Shown here: positions 6,772 through 15,331 of the stretch, in pieces | Layout of the letters: each line of letters starts with the position of its first letter | Numbering within the stretch: position 1 is the first letter of the stretch | From: JBLWXV01 sp048267245 | Lineage (GTDB): Bacteria; Bdellovibrionota; Bacteriovoracia; Bacteriovoracales; Bacteriovoracaceae | Length of the DNA stretch: 64,000 bases | Assembly: GCA_048267245.1 (NCBI GenBank) | Contig: JBLWXV010000002.1 | Coordinates: 310,001 to 374,000, forward strand | Reading direction: 5' to 3' | Program-made: the position numbers and the translations under genes | The notes under the pieces: model-generated | The model's input: only the letters and a program-made list of their open reading frames with translations | Database searches by the model: none | What the model was told of the DNA's origin: nothing

Positions 6772-9279
6772 TTAATTTTCATTCTTCTCTGCAGAGGCTG
6801 AGGCACGATCACCGTAAATTGTCTTGATCGCGCTTCTCATATAGGTCTTCGTGATGATATCCCAAAGGCTGTCATCCGGGCGACGGCTATACTTGTACTG
6901 ATCACTTTGAACGTCATTGAGCATGCTCGCTAGATCGTATTCATCAAAGTTTGGTGGTAGGGGAGCATCAGTGCCCTTTTCGTCAGCAGCTGCTACTTCT
7001 TCCTCTTCTTTGTCTTTATCTGTACCAGCAACCTTTTTCTTACCATTTTCATCGTCGCTATTGCCGTCACCATTGATGAGTCCACCATCGGCGCCGATTG
7101 CACTGCCATCGCCAGAACCGCTACCTTTTTTAGATAGTCTAAGTTTGCGGGCCTTCTCTTCAGCCGCTTTCGCGGCAGCTGCATCCTTAGCACTCTTGGC
7201 GTTGGCAAGGGCTGCCTTAGAATTGGCCGATGCAGAATTGAGTGAGTTTGAGCCATCGGCACTCGAGCCAGTCAGACTATCAGAGCTCTTAGAGTCTTTG
7301 TTTTGACTACTCACGAGACTGTCAGACTTAACAAAGTCACTTGGGTTGAGTGAACCAAATGAGAAAGGATCTGCACTCTTACTTTGATCGACGGCCACAT
7401 TGAGATTACTAGCAACCTGTCTAAAGTCTTGGATCGATTCATAGGCACTTGACCCGACTCCTGAGTTCTTCGCCGAGTTTACAAATCTAGAAGACTTGCT
7501 CTTAGCATCAGCTCTATCTTTACCAAACTTTGAAAGTTTCTTACTAAGAGCGCTCTTTCCGCTTTCACTTGAGAGTGGATCAAGTCCAGCTTGCTCTAAA
7601 GTAGAAGTACTACCCTTACTTGCAAGGGCATCTTTGAGTTTTTGACGATAGGCTGAAAGGGCACCTGATCCACCAGAGATAGGGGATGCGGCATTAACAG
7701 CGCTACCTGAGAGATCAACCTCACCGTTTACGCCACCTGGGGCCTTATTGTTATTGCTTGAATTACCATCGCTGGCTTGATTGTTACTGAAACCGCCATC
7801 ATAGGCTCCCGCAACTTCACCACCAATTACTCGCATACAACCAGCGAGTTCAGTGTTCATCTGATAATTGGCTTGATAGTAGCTTGTGAGGTTTGCCACT
7901 TTTTCACGGATCAAGTTTACAGTCTCGATTTTATTTTGAGCTGCTGATTTGGCCGGGTTCTTAGCAATATATGAACAAACCTCTGAGTTTGAATATTGGG
8001 CGTAGTGATCTGGAATTTGTTCTAGGTATTCATACTTACAATCTTCTTTTTTACCTGATCCAAACACGGAACCAAGGAAATTGCCAACCTCACAGCCCAG
8101 GCGTTTGAGTCCTAAAAAGCCTGGATCCTTTTTAACTTTTTCTGTTTCAATGATCGGATCAACAACAGGCACACCCTCGTGCTCACAGACTCTCACGCAA
8201 TCGCCGTTTCTTTGTCCGACTTGACCACAGAGATTTTTCTTTAATTGATAGACATTGATACTGAACTTCTCATCTCTCTTGTCGGAGTCAATTCTGTTGT
8301 CGTCATCTACTCCGCTGTCATCATTGCTGCTTATAGCTGCACCGTCAGCAATTGCATTTCGATGAGTCTCTGTCCCAATCAGAATCCCCAGACCTCGATC
8401 GCTGTTTCCAACTGAATAGTAGTCTGGTTTTGGGCTTGAAATATACTCTTTCCACTTATCTAGCTCTGTATAGACGTCAGTAAACTGGCTTACGAATTCG
8501 GCCGAAGTGTGAGCTTCTAGCTCATATATCTCGGCCATTACGCCGTAGTAGGCTACAGAACTGGCCATATCAATTTCATTTGTCTTGGCCTTTTGCTTGA
8601 TTTTTTCCAAGTACTCTTGAAGCTTCGCTCTTGCTTCTAGGTATGCATCTTGGGCGGCCGTGCGCTTCTCATTAAAGGTAATGGCAAACGTTTTACCCTG
8701 CTTGTTGATATTAAAATAATCGTCCATGACTGTTTGAGCGTGTTCAAGGACGAGAGTGAAGTGAAGTACTTCGGCAGTGTATTGGTCAATTTTGCTACTA
8801 TCAGGAAGCTTAGTATCTTTATTAGTTAGCATCCCCACGCATTTATCAAGATCAAGTTTGAATTCGTATTCAGCAGGAATATAGGCTTCAAATTGAGCGT
8901 GCAGACTCGTGTCAACACATTCGCCTTTTGGGATACAAACTTGGAGATTTCCGTTTGAAGCTTGACCTTGGCTCGAGTCCTTAGATTCAAAACCAGCAAG
9001 TCCGACACAGGTCGCTCCCTCGCCACACTGATTTTGATTTTCACATGAATATTTAGAAGAGTTCTTAATAATCTCTAATATAGAGATATCGGTCCAGCAC
9101 ACCTTGTTCTTATCACAAGCGTTAGCATCCATGGGATTACAGCCATTCTTATGGCCGATCTTTTTAGAGTCGTCTCTATCTGACCTATCTCTATCAGGAC
9201 CATTGCCTGCACCATGAGCGAACGCGCTTCCAATGGGGAGAGTAGTAAGTAGAGTGATAAGTAGTAATGTCTTTTTCAT
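6772..9279 (-). CDS. Large exported Ser/Ala-rich protein with C-terminal WxII..YM motif
   Basis: 835 residues from ATG 9279, chosen over an upstream in-frame start (9321) because GAGGAAGAG precedes it and the signal peptide MKKTLLLITLLTTLPIGSAFA then begins cleanly. A Cys-rich segment (about residues 40-120, many C-x3-8-C) is followed by helical regions to about 500, then a long low-complexity part rich in Ser, Ala, Asn, Gly and Asp/Glu/Lys (about 500-790). The last 45 residues hold SLWDIITKTYMRSA. The same W-x-I-I-[ST]-x-x-Y-M-[RK]-S pattern ends the exported protein at 56037-58457. Function not recognised; surface or secreted location is inferred. Confidence 0.75.
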   Translation of the reverse strand: MKKTLLLITLLTTLPIGSAFAHGAGNGPDRDRSDRDDSKKIGHKNGCNPMDANACDKNKVCWTDISILEIIKNSSKYSCENQNQCGEGATCVGLAGFESKDSSQGQASNGNLQVCIPKGECVDTSLHAQFEAYIPAEYEFKLDLDKCVGMLTNKDTKLPDSSKIDQYTAEVLHFTLVLEHAQTVMDDYFNINKQGKTFAITFNEKRTAAQDAYLEARAKLQEYLEKIKQKAKTNEIDMASSVAYYGVMAEIYELEAHTSAEFVSQFTDVYTELDKWKEYISSPKPDYYSVGNSDRGLGILIGTETHRNAIADGAAISSNDDSGVDDDNRIDSDKRDEKFSINVYQLKKNLCGQVGQRNGDCVRVCEHEGVPVVDPIIETEKVKKDPGFLGLKRLGCEVGNFLGSVFGSGKKEDCKYEYLEQIPDHYAQYSNSEVCSYIAKNPAKSAAQNKIETVNLIREKVANLTSYYQANYQMNTELAGCMRVIGGEVAGAYDGGFSNNQASDGNSSNNNKAPGGVNGEVDLSGSAVNAASPISGGSGALSAYRQKLKDALASKGSTSTLEQAGLDPLSSESGKSALSKKLSKFGKDRADAKSKSSRFVNSAKNSGVGSSAYESIQDFRQVASNLNVAVDQSKSADPFSFGSLNPSDFVKSDSLVSSQNKDSKSSDSLTGSSADGSNSLNSASANSKAALANAKSAKDAAAAKAAEEKARKLRLSKKGSGSGDGSAIGADGGLINGDGNSDDENGKKKVAGTDKDKEEEEVAAADEKGTDAPLPPNFDEYDLASMLNDVQSDQYKYSRRPDDSLWDIITKTYMRSAIKTIYGDRASASAEKNEN

Positions 9280-9548
9280 AACGCTCTTCCTCGTTCGAGG
9301 CTCCATCTGTTTGATACCCATATTTTACCCCTTTTAATGGGATAGGCTTAATTGAGGGATGGATTGGGACGAGATTGCCTAGTTATCTTATTGAAACTGG
9401 GTTAATTTTAAATAAAATGTATTACTTGAGTGCCTGCCTCGACTTCTTGGCACCCCCTTTTGAGCTAAGAGGTGGAATATTCGTTCAGGGGCGTAATATC
9501 CCAAGAGAATTAGTTAGAATGTTAAAACAAGCTATCGAGGTTAGATGT

Positions 9549-10391
9549 ATGAAAGCAACTATGAGAATGATTCTGTTTACTCTGTCACTGATGGCAATGG
9601 ATGCGCCGGCAGATACAAAGGCGAAAGCCGCCGATCCAAATTTTGATAATCCGATTGTGGGTGAGGTTTTCTACACGCGTGGAAAAGTTCTCCTGACTAG
9701 GGATAGTGGAAAATTTCAGCTCCCTAATAAACCCAACGCTATTAGAAAGAATGATCGCATCAAAACTTATAAAGGTGCGATTGCCATTATTGCCTTTGGT
9801 CCTGAAAAGGGATCTAAGATGAAGATTGACCAAGATAGTGAAGTCGTTATTGATGAACTTATTGGCGGCAGTAAGAAGGGTGAAGAGAAGAAGGAGGGGA
9901 ACTTTAATAACACTGTTAGTGTTCTAAAAGGTTCACTCAACGTTATCTTTAATAAGAATCAACTCCAAGAAAACGAACTCAATGTGAAGACGAGATACGC
10001 TACCTTTGGTATTCGCGGGACTGAGTTCTTTGTGACTGAGCGAAATAATGCTGCCAGTTTCCTGGCAGTGAAAGACGGTGTGGTAGCTGCTATTCAGAAA
10101 GGTCCAAAAAATAAAGATGTGGAGTCGCTATTACAAAAAGATACGGCGATGATTCTCACTCCCTACCTAGAGCGTGTACGCCAGGAAAATCCTGAGTGGA
10201 TGCAAGAAATCAATTGGAGTATGGATACGAAAGAGTATCTCGTTCAAAGTGATGAACTCTTTACCAAGATCGATGCTTCTTATAAGAAAAATGTGAAGAA
10301 TCAGGCCCCGCCGCCACAAAAAGTGAAAGGTCTCAACGACCTAGAAGAAGAACTTAAGAGTGCTGGCGATGCAGGTAGTGCTGGCAAGTAA
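9549..10391 (+). CDS. Exported FecR-domain protein
   Basis: 280 residues from ATG 9549 (GAGG 8 bases upstream; earlier in-frame codons give no signal peptide). N-terminal signal MKATMRMILFTLSLMAMDAPA. From about residue 35, GEVFYTRGKVLLTRDSGKF and the later VKTRYATFGIRGTEFFV with FLAVKDGVVAA match the FecR beta-sandwich pattern. Canonical FecR signals to an ECF sigma factor, but no sigma factor or TonB receptor gene is adjacent and there is no inner-membrane anti-sigma part, so this is a stand-alone periplasmic or cell-wall FecR protein. The C-terminal 60 residues are Pro/Glu/Lys-rich. Divergent from the large exported protein; a terminator follows. Confidence 0.75.
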   Translation: MKATMRMILFTLSLMAMDAPADTKAKAADPNFDNPIVGEVFYTRGKVLLTRDSGKFQLPNKPNAIRKNDRIKTYKGAIAIIAFGPEKGSKMKIDQDSEVVIDELIGGSKKGEEKKEGNFNNTVSVLKGSLNVIFNKNQLQENELNVKTRYATFGIRGTEFFVTERNNAASFLAVKDGVVAAIQKGPKNKDVESLLQKDTAMILTPYLERVRQENPEWMQEINWSMDTKEYLVQSDELFTKIDASYKKNVKNQAPPPQKVKGLNDLEEELKSAGDAGSAGK

Positions 10392-10409
10392 GAAAAAAAT
10401 TAAATTGAT

Positions 10410-10754
10410 CTAAGATTGAGGAGGCTTTGTGGCCTCCTCTTCTTTTTGAGCGCGAAAGGAAGCTGGTAGAATGTCTACGCCGAAGCGCTCACCTAGTTTT
10501 ACAATGGTGGGAATCGTAATTGGGGCAAAGGGCAGAACTGCAAAAACCCCTAGTCCAATCGTTTTTAGAAAGCTTCTAAATTGTTTATTGGCCCGCTCCA
10601 TCTCAACTGCAGACGCATCACCACTTGTGTACTTCACATAGGTTTTAAGCATGAACGTCGTCTCTCTTGACTCAGTGGCAAGAGCTCGCTTGATTCTTTT
10701 CAGACCTGCAACGATTTTCGTTTCAATTTTTTGGCAGAGTGCTTTGTAGGCCAT
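10410..10754 (-). CDS. Small LETM1-like protein
   Basis: 114 residues. A Lys/Arg-rich helical N-terminus leads to a hydrophobic stretch and a tail, FAVLPFAPITIPTIVKLGER then FGVDILPASF (about residues 72-101), which resembles the membrane-plus-LPSxF region of LETM1-domain proteins. In mitochondria LETM1 works in ion exchange and ribosome binding; the role of short bacterial relatives is not established. Its start overlaps the stop of the upstream 96-residue gene (TAATG), indicating coupling. Its last codons coincide with the plus-strand terminator of the FecR gene. Confidence 0.5.
   Translation of the reverse strand: MAYKALCQKIETKIVAGLKRIKRALATESRETTFMLKTYVKYTSGDASAVEMERANKQFRSFLKTIGLGVFAVLPFAPITIPTIVKLGERFGVDILPASFRAQKEEEATKPPQS
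10418..10447 (+). terminator. Rho-independent terminator of the FecR gene
   Basis: Stem gaggaggc / gcctcctc (10418-10425 with 10432-10439), loop tttgtg, then TTCTTTTT. It lies inside the 3' end of the convergent LETM1-like gene. Confidence 0.8.
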
Positions 10755-11044
10755 TACTGCTTCGGTGACCCCTCAGGAGCGCACCAGAGGCAGCCCAAGT
10801 CATTTTCGTTGTGGGAGTCTACTTCCTCATCCATCTCTGAGCGAAGCTCTGCTAGCTCGCTTTCGCTAGCGCCTAAACTAGTTGCCAGACTCTCGGGGAG
10901 TGAGGGGGCTTCAATCTTAATATCGATTCCCATGGCCTCCATCTCGCAGGCCAATTTGTGGGCTCCGTCCCAATTGTCAGCTTCAAACTGCCCGAGGGTT
11001 TCGCCGGAATGAATTTCGACTACGCGAATGGGTTTATTAGACAT
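10754..11044 (-). CDS. Hypothetical small acidic protein
   Basis: 96 residues, acidic, no signal peptide. The first 45 residues (VVEIHSGETLGQFEADNWDG, then AHKLACEMEAMG) look like a compact alpha/beta unit, followed by a Glu/Ser-rich helix and a C-terminal GCLWCAPEG. Not recognised. It is the first gene of a two-gene unit with the LETM1-like protein (stop and start share TAATG), so a joint role is likely. Divergent from the receiver-like gene with about 60 bases between. Confidence 0.55.
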   Translation of the reverse strand: MSNKPIRVVEIHSGETLGQFEADNWDGAHKLACEMEAMGIDIKIEAPSLPESLATSLGASESELAELRSEMDEEVDSHNENDLGCLWCAPEGSPKQ

Positions 11045-11103
11045 AATTGGTGCCCTTTTGCTATTTTCTCACCATACCAAAACCCTGGGACCTAGGAAAG
11101 ACA

Positions 11104-11451
11104 GTGAGTGCTTTAATCGCCTATTCTGGCCATAGTCTATGGCAGCAAACCTTTAATGGCCTTCATCCCAATGCGGAAGGAAAGGTCGTGGTATTTTCTA
11201 AGTTGCTGGAATTTATGGATTTCTTGCACCAGGTGGACGCCAAATTGCTTCTTTTAGAACTCACTGTCGATGAAGTTCAGAGCGTTAATTTTCAAGCGCT
11301 CTGTGATCAAAGCGCTACAAAAGTGGCGATTGTGACCGATAAGTTGGCAAGCGACTCCAAGCTTGATGAGAGAGTGACTGTCCTAGAAAAGCCAGTTGAG
11401 ATTCAAGTTTTAAAGAACACCGTCGCGCAGCTATTGAGCGAGTTGGACTAG
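11104..11451 (+). CDS. Pseudo-receiver domain protein (phospho-Asp replaced by Glu)
   Basis: 115 residues from GTG 11104, with AGGAAAG just upstream; a TTG at 11047 in frame would start only 2 bases from the divergent gene. The alternating pattern fits a CheY-like fold: beta1 ALIAYSGHS, beta3 AKLLLLELTVDE, beta4 TKVAIVTDK and the beta5 lysine in VTVLEKPVEIQVL. The usual N-terminal acidic pair is missing and the phosphoacceptor Asp position in LLLLEL is Glu, so phosphorylation is unlikely; Glu may mimic an active state. A 31-codon membrane peptide gene begins at the next base. No histidine kinase is near. Confidence 0.5.
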   Translation: MSALIAYSGHSLWQQTFNGLHPNAEGKVVVFSKLLEFMDFLHQVDAKLLLLELTVDEVQSVNFQALCDQSATKVAIVTDKLASDSKLDERVTVLEKPVEIQVLKNTVAQLLSELD

Positions 11452-11547
11452 ATGGAAAGTAAAGATCGCCTCTTCATTGGAATTGGCATCACCATTACAC
11501 TCTTAGTTTTCTTTGGCAGCCTCTATATTAGAGGTGGTCTTTTTTAG
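11452..11547 (+). CDS. 31-residue single-span membrane protein
   Basis: An ATG directly abuts the TAG of the pseudo-receiver gene (stop 11449-11451, start 11452), implying coupled translation. The peptide begins MESKDRLFIGIGITI and continues TLLVFFGSLYIRGG: a charged N-terminus, one hydrophobic helix of about 19 residues and a short basic tail. It overlaps the 3' end of hflX by 20 bases. Too short for family assignment. The perfect junction and membrane composition favour a real gene; a chance open frame cannot be excluded. Confidence 0.45.
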   Translation: MESKDRLFIGIGITITLLVFFGSLYIRGGLF

Positions 11548-12862
11548 CTTCCTTATAATACGGGTCCTCAGGCGAGAGCACGTACTCAGAAACTCCTAGA
11601 GTATCAAAGATAAAATTGGGCGTTTTAATGCGATAGAAGATACCCGTCTCGTGGTTTTGCGTGGCCACAATATTGGTCTTGCTCTGAATTCTACTGATGG
11701 CCTGACCGTCATCGTAGGGGATAAAGAGGTCGTGACCATCTTGCTTTGAGAGAAAGTAATTCACAATATGTTCACGCAGTCCTTTAACGTCTTCTTTGTC
11801 GTGAGAGCTAATGACAAAGGAATTGGCGTGAAGTCTCTTGATAATCTTGGCCTTGTGAGGATCACTTAAAAGGTCTTTCTTATTAAAGACAATCAGAGAG
11901 TCCTTATCGCCCACACCCAGCTCTTCTAAAACGTTTCTCGTCACCGAGAGATGCTTTTCATAGTGAGGGTCAGAGATATCGCAGACGATAATCAGTAGAT
12001 CGGCTTCAAGTGCCGATTCAAGAGTTGTCTTAAAACCATCAATGAGAGTATTTGGTAGGTTTGAAATAAATCCCACCGTATCAATCATAATCATGGGTGG
12101 TTTTGTGTCGGGGTTGAGCATGCGGTAGGTAGAGTCGAGAGTTGCAAAGAGCTTGTTCTCTTCGAGAATATCTACTCGGCACAGGCGATTCATCAGTGAG
12201 CTCTTACCAGCGTTGGTGTAGCCCACAAGTGCAGCGGTAACAGCTTGGTTTTGGCGCTTCTTTGAGCGAACGATTCTTCCCTTGGCCACTTCAGAGACCT
12301 GGCGCTTATAAAATTCAATCCGCTCGCGAATAATACGGCGATCGAGCTCGATCTGCTTTTCACCCTCTCCACCGAGAACACCCACACCACCGCGCTGACG
12401 GCCAAGGTGACTCCAAAAACCAGAGAGACGCGGAAGGATGTAGCCCAGGCGAGCGATTTCGATTTGAATCTTAGCCTCTTTCGTATGGGCGTGCTGCGAG
12501 AAGATCTCTAGAATCACGTGACAGCGATCGACGACGGAGAGACCAGAAATCTTTCTAATATTTCTAATTTGGCTTGCGGAGAGTTCGCAGTCAAAAACCA
12601 GCAGTCCAGAGTCATTGTCTTTAGCAAGTGTGGCAATCTCATCGAGTTTACCACTTCCAATTATCGTGGCGGGGTCAATGGTTTTGCGATTTTGCACAAC
12701 CTCTCCCACGGTTTCAACACCGAGGGTGCGCATCAGCTCTTTGAGCTCTGCGAGCGAGCGAGCGGTGTCTTCTTCTGACTTATGTTCCTCAAAACCCGGG
12801 CACACGATACTAACGAGTGTGGCGCGGGCATCTTTAGAAATGTGAAATTCATTATCGAGCAA
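11528..12862 (-). CDS. hflX: Ribosome-associated GTPase HflX
   Basis: 444 residues. The N-terminal HflX domain contains TIIGSGKLDEIATLA and the linker RLSGFWSHLGRQRGGVGVLG, where family members read L-x-G-x-G. GTPase motifs: G1 GYTNAGKS (residues 214-221), G3 DTVGF (261-265), G4 NKKD (327-330). HflX binds the 50S subunit and splits stalled ribosomes. Its start overlaps the end of panC by 11 bases, making it the last gene of coaBC-panC-hflX, an unusual partnership that probably reflects operon packing. The 3' end overlaps a convergent small membrane gene. Confidence 0.96.
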   Translation of the reverse strand: MLDNEFHISKDARATLVSIVCPGFEEHKSEEDTARSLAELKELMRTLGVETVGEVVQNRKTIDPATIIGSGKLDEIATLAKDNDSGLLVFDCELSASQIRNIRKISGLSVVDRCHVILEIFSQHAHTKEAKIQIEIARLGYILPRLSGFWSHLGRQRGGVGVLGGEGEKQIELDRRIIRERIEFYKRQVSEVAKGRIVRSKKRQNQAVTAALVGYTNAGKSSLMNRLCRVDILEENKLFATLDSTYRMLNPDTKPPMIMIDTVGFISNLPNTLIDGFKTTLESALEADLLIIVCDISDPHYEKHLSVTRNVLEELGVGDKDSLIVFNKKDLLSDPHKAKIIKRLHANSFVISSHDKEDVKGLREHIVNYFLSKQDGHDLFIPYDDGQAISRIQSKTNIVATQNHETGIFYRIKTPNFIFDTLGVSEYVLSPEDPYYKEAKKDHL

Positions 12863-13718
12863 CGGTAGTCTCCAAAGTCAGGTTGTCTATTAAGCGGGCG
12901 CGGCCAAAGAAGCGCGCTCCCGCAAAGAGGATTATCTTAGAACTCTTTTTAGGTGGCGTTAAGTCCTGTGCGTCGAGAATTTCGAGGTAGTCCCAAGAAT
13001 TCTGGGACTTAACGATTTCCTGCCTCAATAGTTCAGCGGCTTCTTGGCCATCTCTCGACCAGGTTGATCTCAATTCTTCTAGGGCCTTTGAGAGCTCTAG
13101 AGCATCAACGCGCTCCTTTGAACTTAGATATTGATTGCGGCTCGATAGGGCGAGTCCATCGCTGGCGCGTGCGATGGGCATGGGAATAATCTCAACCCCA
13201 AGGCGCAAATCAGTGTTCATGCGTTTAATCACTTGGAGTTGTTGATAATCTTTTTGCCCAAAGTAGGCGCGGTGAGGCTTTGTGAGAGCAAAGAGTTGAT
13301 ACACGACAGTCGTGACGCCTTCAAAATGCCCAGGACGACTGGCACCACAGAGGACTTCTGTGAGTGGCCCAGTGATACTGATAGAGGTTGCAAAACCCTC
13401 GGGGTAAATTTCGCTAGTAGATGCTGGGGCGAAAATTGCGACTTCACCACCAAGTGAGTCAATGATCTTCTGATCGTCTTCAAGAGTTCTTGGATAGCTT
13501 GCAAAGTCTTCGTTCGGCCCAAATTGCTTGGGGTTTACAAAGATAGTGACGATGGTCACGTCGTTATCTTTGATTGAGCGGGCCACTAGCGAGGCGTGGC
13601 CTTCATGGAGGTTGCCCATGGTCGGAACAACTCCTACCTTGAGCTCTGGGGCAAGCGCGGCACGATAGGACTGAAGATCTCGAACAGTTCTAATTAATTT
13701 GCTCACGGGCGCTCCCAA
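12852..13718 (-). CDS. panC: Pantothenate synthetase
   Basis: 288 residues, the family's normal size. Joins pantoate and beta-alanine with ATP to make pantothenate in the cytoplasm. Seen: PTMGNLHEGHASLV (HxGH nucleotide-binding motif, about residues 32-45), NPKQFGPNEDFASYPR (pantoate/ATP site), FGQKDYQQLQVIKRM and SDGLALSSRNQYLS, all signature segments. Overlaps coaBC by 16 bases and hflX by 11. No panD for beta-alanine supply is present in the window. Confidence 0.97.
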   Translation of the reverse strand: MGAPVSKLIRTVRDLQSYRAALAPELKVGVVPTMGNLHEGHASLVARSIKDNDVTIVTIFVNPKQFGPNEDFASYPRTLEDDQKIIDSLGGEVAIFAPASTSEIYPEGFATSISITGPLTEVLCGASRPGHFEGVTTVVYQLFALTKPHRAYFGQKDYQQLQVIKRMNTDLRLGVEIIPMPIARASDGLALSSRNQYLSSKERVDALELSKALEELRSTWSRDGQEAAELLRQEIVKSQNSWDYLEILDAQDLTPPKKSSKIILFAGARFFGRARLIDNLTLETTVAR

Positions 13719-14920
13719 CTTGCAATTAGCGCGGCGAGTTCCGTTTTACTGAGATTTTGAGCGCTATAATTTCCTTCAATGTCTCTAATGAGATAGTTCG
13801 CACTATCGACTCCAAAGCCCGCAGCCGCTTGATTCATCCACGCTCCTGCGACCTTTGTCCCGACGAGATAGTCGGTGGGCTTGCGCTGCCATTTGGAAGT
13901 GAGCATCTCTGTAGTGAGTTCACTCTCAGCGGCAAAGCCCACTGTGAGCACTTTACTGCCGAAGTTTTCAACGACCCAAGAGAGAATATCTGGGGCCTTT
14001 TCAAATTGAAAACTCAACGAATGGCCCTCTTTTTTTAGCTTAGAAGGGGAGACTTCAGGCGCGACAAAGTCGCAGGGAGCTCCCGCCGAGATAAAGGTGT
14101 CTGAATTTTTAATTTCGGCCTTTACCGCTTCAAAGAGATCATTGGTGGTTTGCACTCGAATCTCTTTGTATTGAGGAAGAATTTTAAAATCATCGGTTTG
14201 AGAGCTCACCCCATGGCCACAGATGAGAGTGACCTCATCACCTTTCTTTAAACATTCTTTGACCAGAGCGATTCCCGTTTTCCCGCTAGAGGGATTCGTA
14301 ATAAAGCGCACGGGATCGAGCGGAGCGATAGTGGAGCCAGTCGTGATGAGCACGCGCCCCCCTCGCTTTTTTTGATGAGCGGGCCAGCACTCAATAGCAG
14401 TCAATATCGCCGAGACACTAGGAAGTTTTCCCTCGCCAATTTCACCGCAGGCCATCTCGCCAGCGGAAGGTGCAAAGAGATGAAAGTTCGAATGTCTCTT
14501 CGCTAGTACTTCACGCGCACTCTTAATTGCAGGTGCATTCCACATATCAGGATTCATTGAAGGAAAGATTAAGACATCGCGGTCGCGCCTAAGTGCGAGT
14601 AAGAGACTTGTGAGCGTGTCATCGGCAGCGCCACTCGCTAGCTTTGAGAGCATATTGGCACTTGCCGGAGAGAGTACAAAGAGGTCGTGCTCTCTAGCGA
14701 GGTCGATGTGGAGAACGCCGGCTCTCTCGCGCTCAAAGTCAGAGCTTGGAAGAAGAACCTGTCTTGCTCCGAGATAGTAGAAGGCTTCGCTTTTTACGAA
14801 CTTCAGGGCGCCAGCGCTAAGAACCACAGTCACTTCATGGCCGACTTTTGAGAGCCCCCTCACAATATCTAGGGCGCGATAGGCGGAGATGGAGCCAGTC
14901 ACTCCGATGAGAATCTTCAA
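13703..14920 (-). CDS. coaBC: Bifunctional phosphopantothenoylcysteine decarboxylase/synthetase
   Basis: 405 residues. The CoaC half (about 1-180) opens with ILIGVTGSISAYRALDIVRG. It contains the FMN-binding HFCD fold with PASANMLSKLASGAADD, FPSMN (normally PAMN) and the active-site Cys in GEMACGEIGEGKL. The CoaB half begins near 186 with RVLITTGSTIAPLDPVR and has the nucleotide-binding lysine region KLKKEG. Together they convert 4'-phosphopantothenate plus Cys to 4'-phosphopantetheine. First gene of coaBC-panC-hflX; the 165-base upstream region should hold the promoter. Confidence 0.96.
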   Translation of the reverse strand: MKILIGVTGSISAYRALDIVRGLSKVGHEVTVVLSAGALKFVKSEAFYYLGARQVLLPSSDFERERAGVLHIDLAREHDLFVLSPASANMLSKLASGAADDTLTSLLLALRRDRDVLIFPSMNPDMWNAPAIKSAREVLAKRHSNFHLFAPSAGEMACGEIGEGKLPSVSAILTAIECWPAHQKKRGGRVLITTGSTIAPLDPVRFITNPSSGKTGIALVKECLKKGDEVTLICGHGVSSQTDDFKILPQYKEIRVQTTNDLFEAVKAEIKNSDTFISAGAPCDFVAPEVSPSKLKKEGHSLSFQFEKAPDILSWVVENFGSKVLTVGFAAESELTTEMLTSKWQRKPTDYLVGTKVAGAWMNQAAAGFGVDSANYLIRDIEGNYSAQNLSKTELAALIASWERP

Positions 14921-15085
14921 AGCATACCTCGTACTCAGTTCACTTGAGGCGCTTTATTTCATAATTTCGGGGATTTGGCCACGTGAACAAGGCCTTTCAC
15001 CCTGTAAAGAATACGAGGGGGGCCCTTAAAAATTCAGTAGTTGGGTTATCCTTGGGACCTACACTTCGTTCAGGGTAATGGGATC

Positions 15086-15331
15086 ATGGAATTTTTAAAG
15101 TTTAAGATGATCAAATCAATGGATCATCAAAGTATTGGCGAGGACTACGAGAGCATGCTTATAAACCGCTCCCACGTGGTTTCAGTGAAGCCAATCAACA
15201 TGATTGTCAACGAGCGCGTGATGCAAGGGTTCTGGGTGCGCACGAGCAATGGCAAGAAGTATCGCGCGATTGAAATTCCCGCTGAGCTGCGCGAGCTCTT
15301 TAGTGAAAACGAGTTCTTTCACGAAGATTAA
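15086..15331 (+). CDS. Small hypothetical protein
   Basis: 81 residues from ATG 15086 (AGGG upstream; the longer reading from 15041 lacks a good initiation site). No signal peptide. Beta-strand-rich with SMLINRSHVVSVKPINMIV, then FWVRTSNGKKYRAIEIP and an acidic end, reminiscent of small beta-barrel LytTR-like or flagellar-type DNA/RNA-binding folds, but I cannot assign it. It lies between the two CoA operons on the opposite strand; its stop overlaps the stop of coaX by 4 bases. Confidence 0.55.
   Translation: MEFLKFKMIKSMDHQSIGEDYESMLINRSHVVSVKPINMIVNERVMQGFWVRTSNGKKYRAIEIPAELRELFSENEFFHED

Noticed and set aside
6917..7306. 129-codon plus-strand frame rich in Ser/Ala/Leu
   Set aside because: It is the complement of the low-complexity Ser/Ala part of the minus-strand exported protein; no ribosome site or independent signal.
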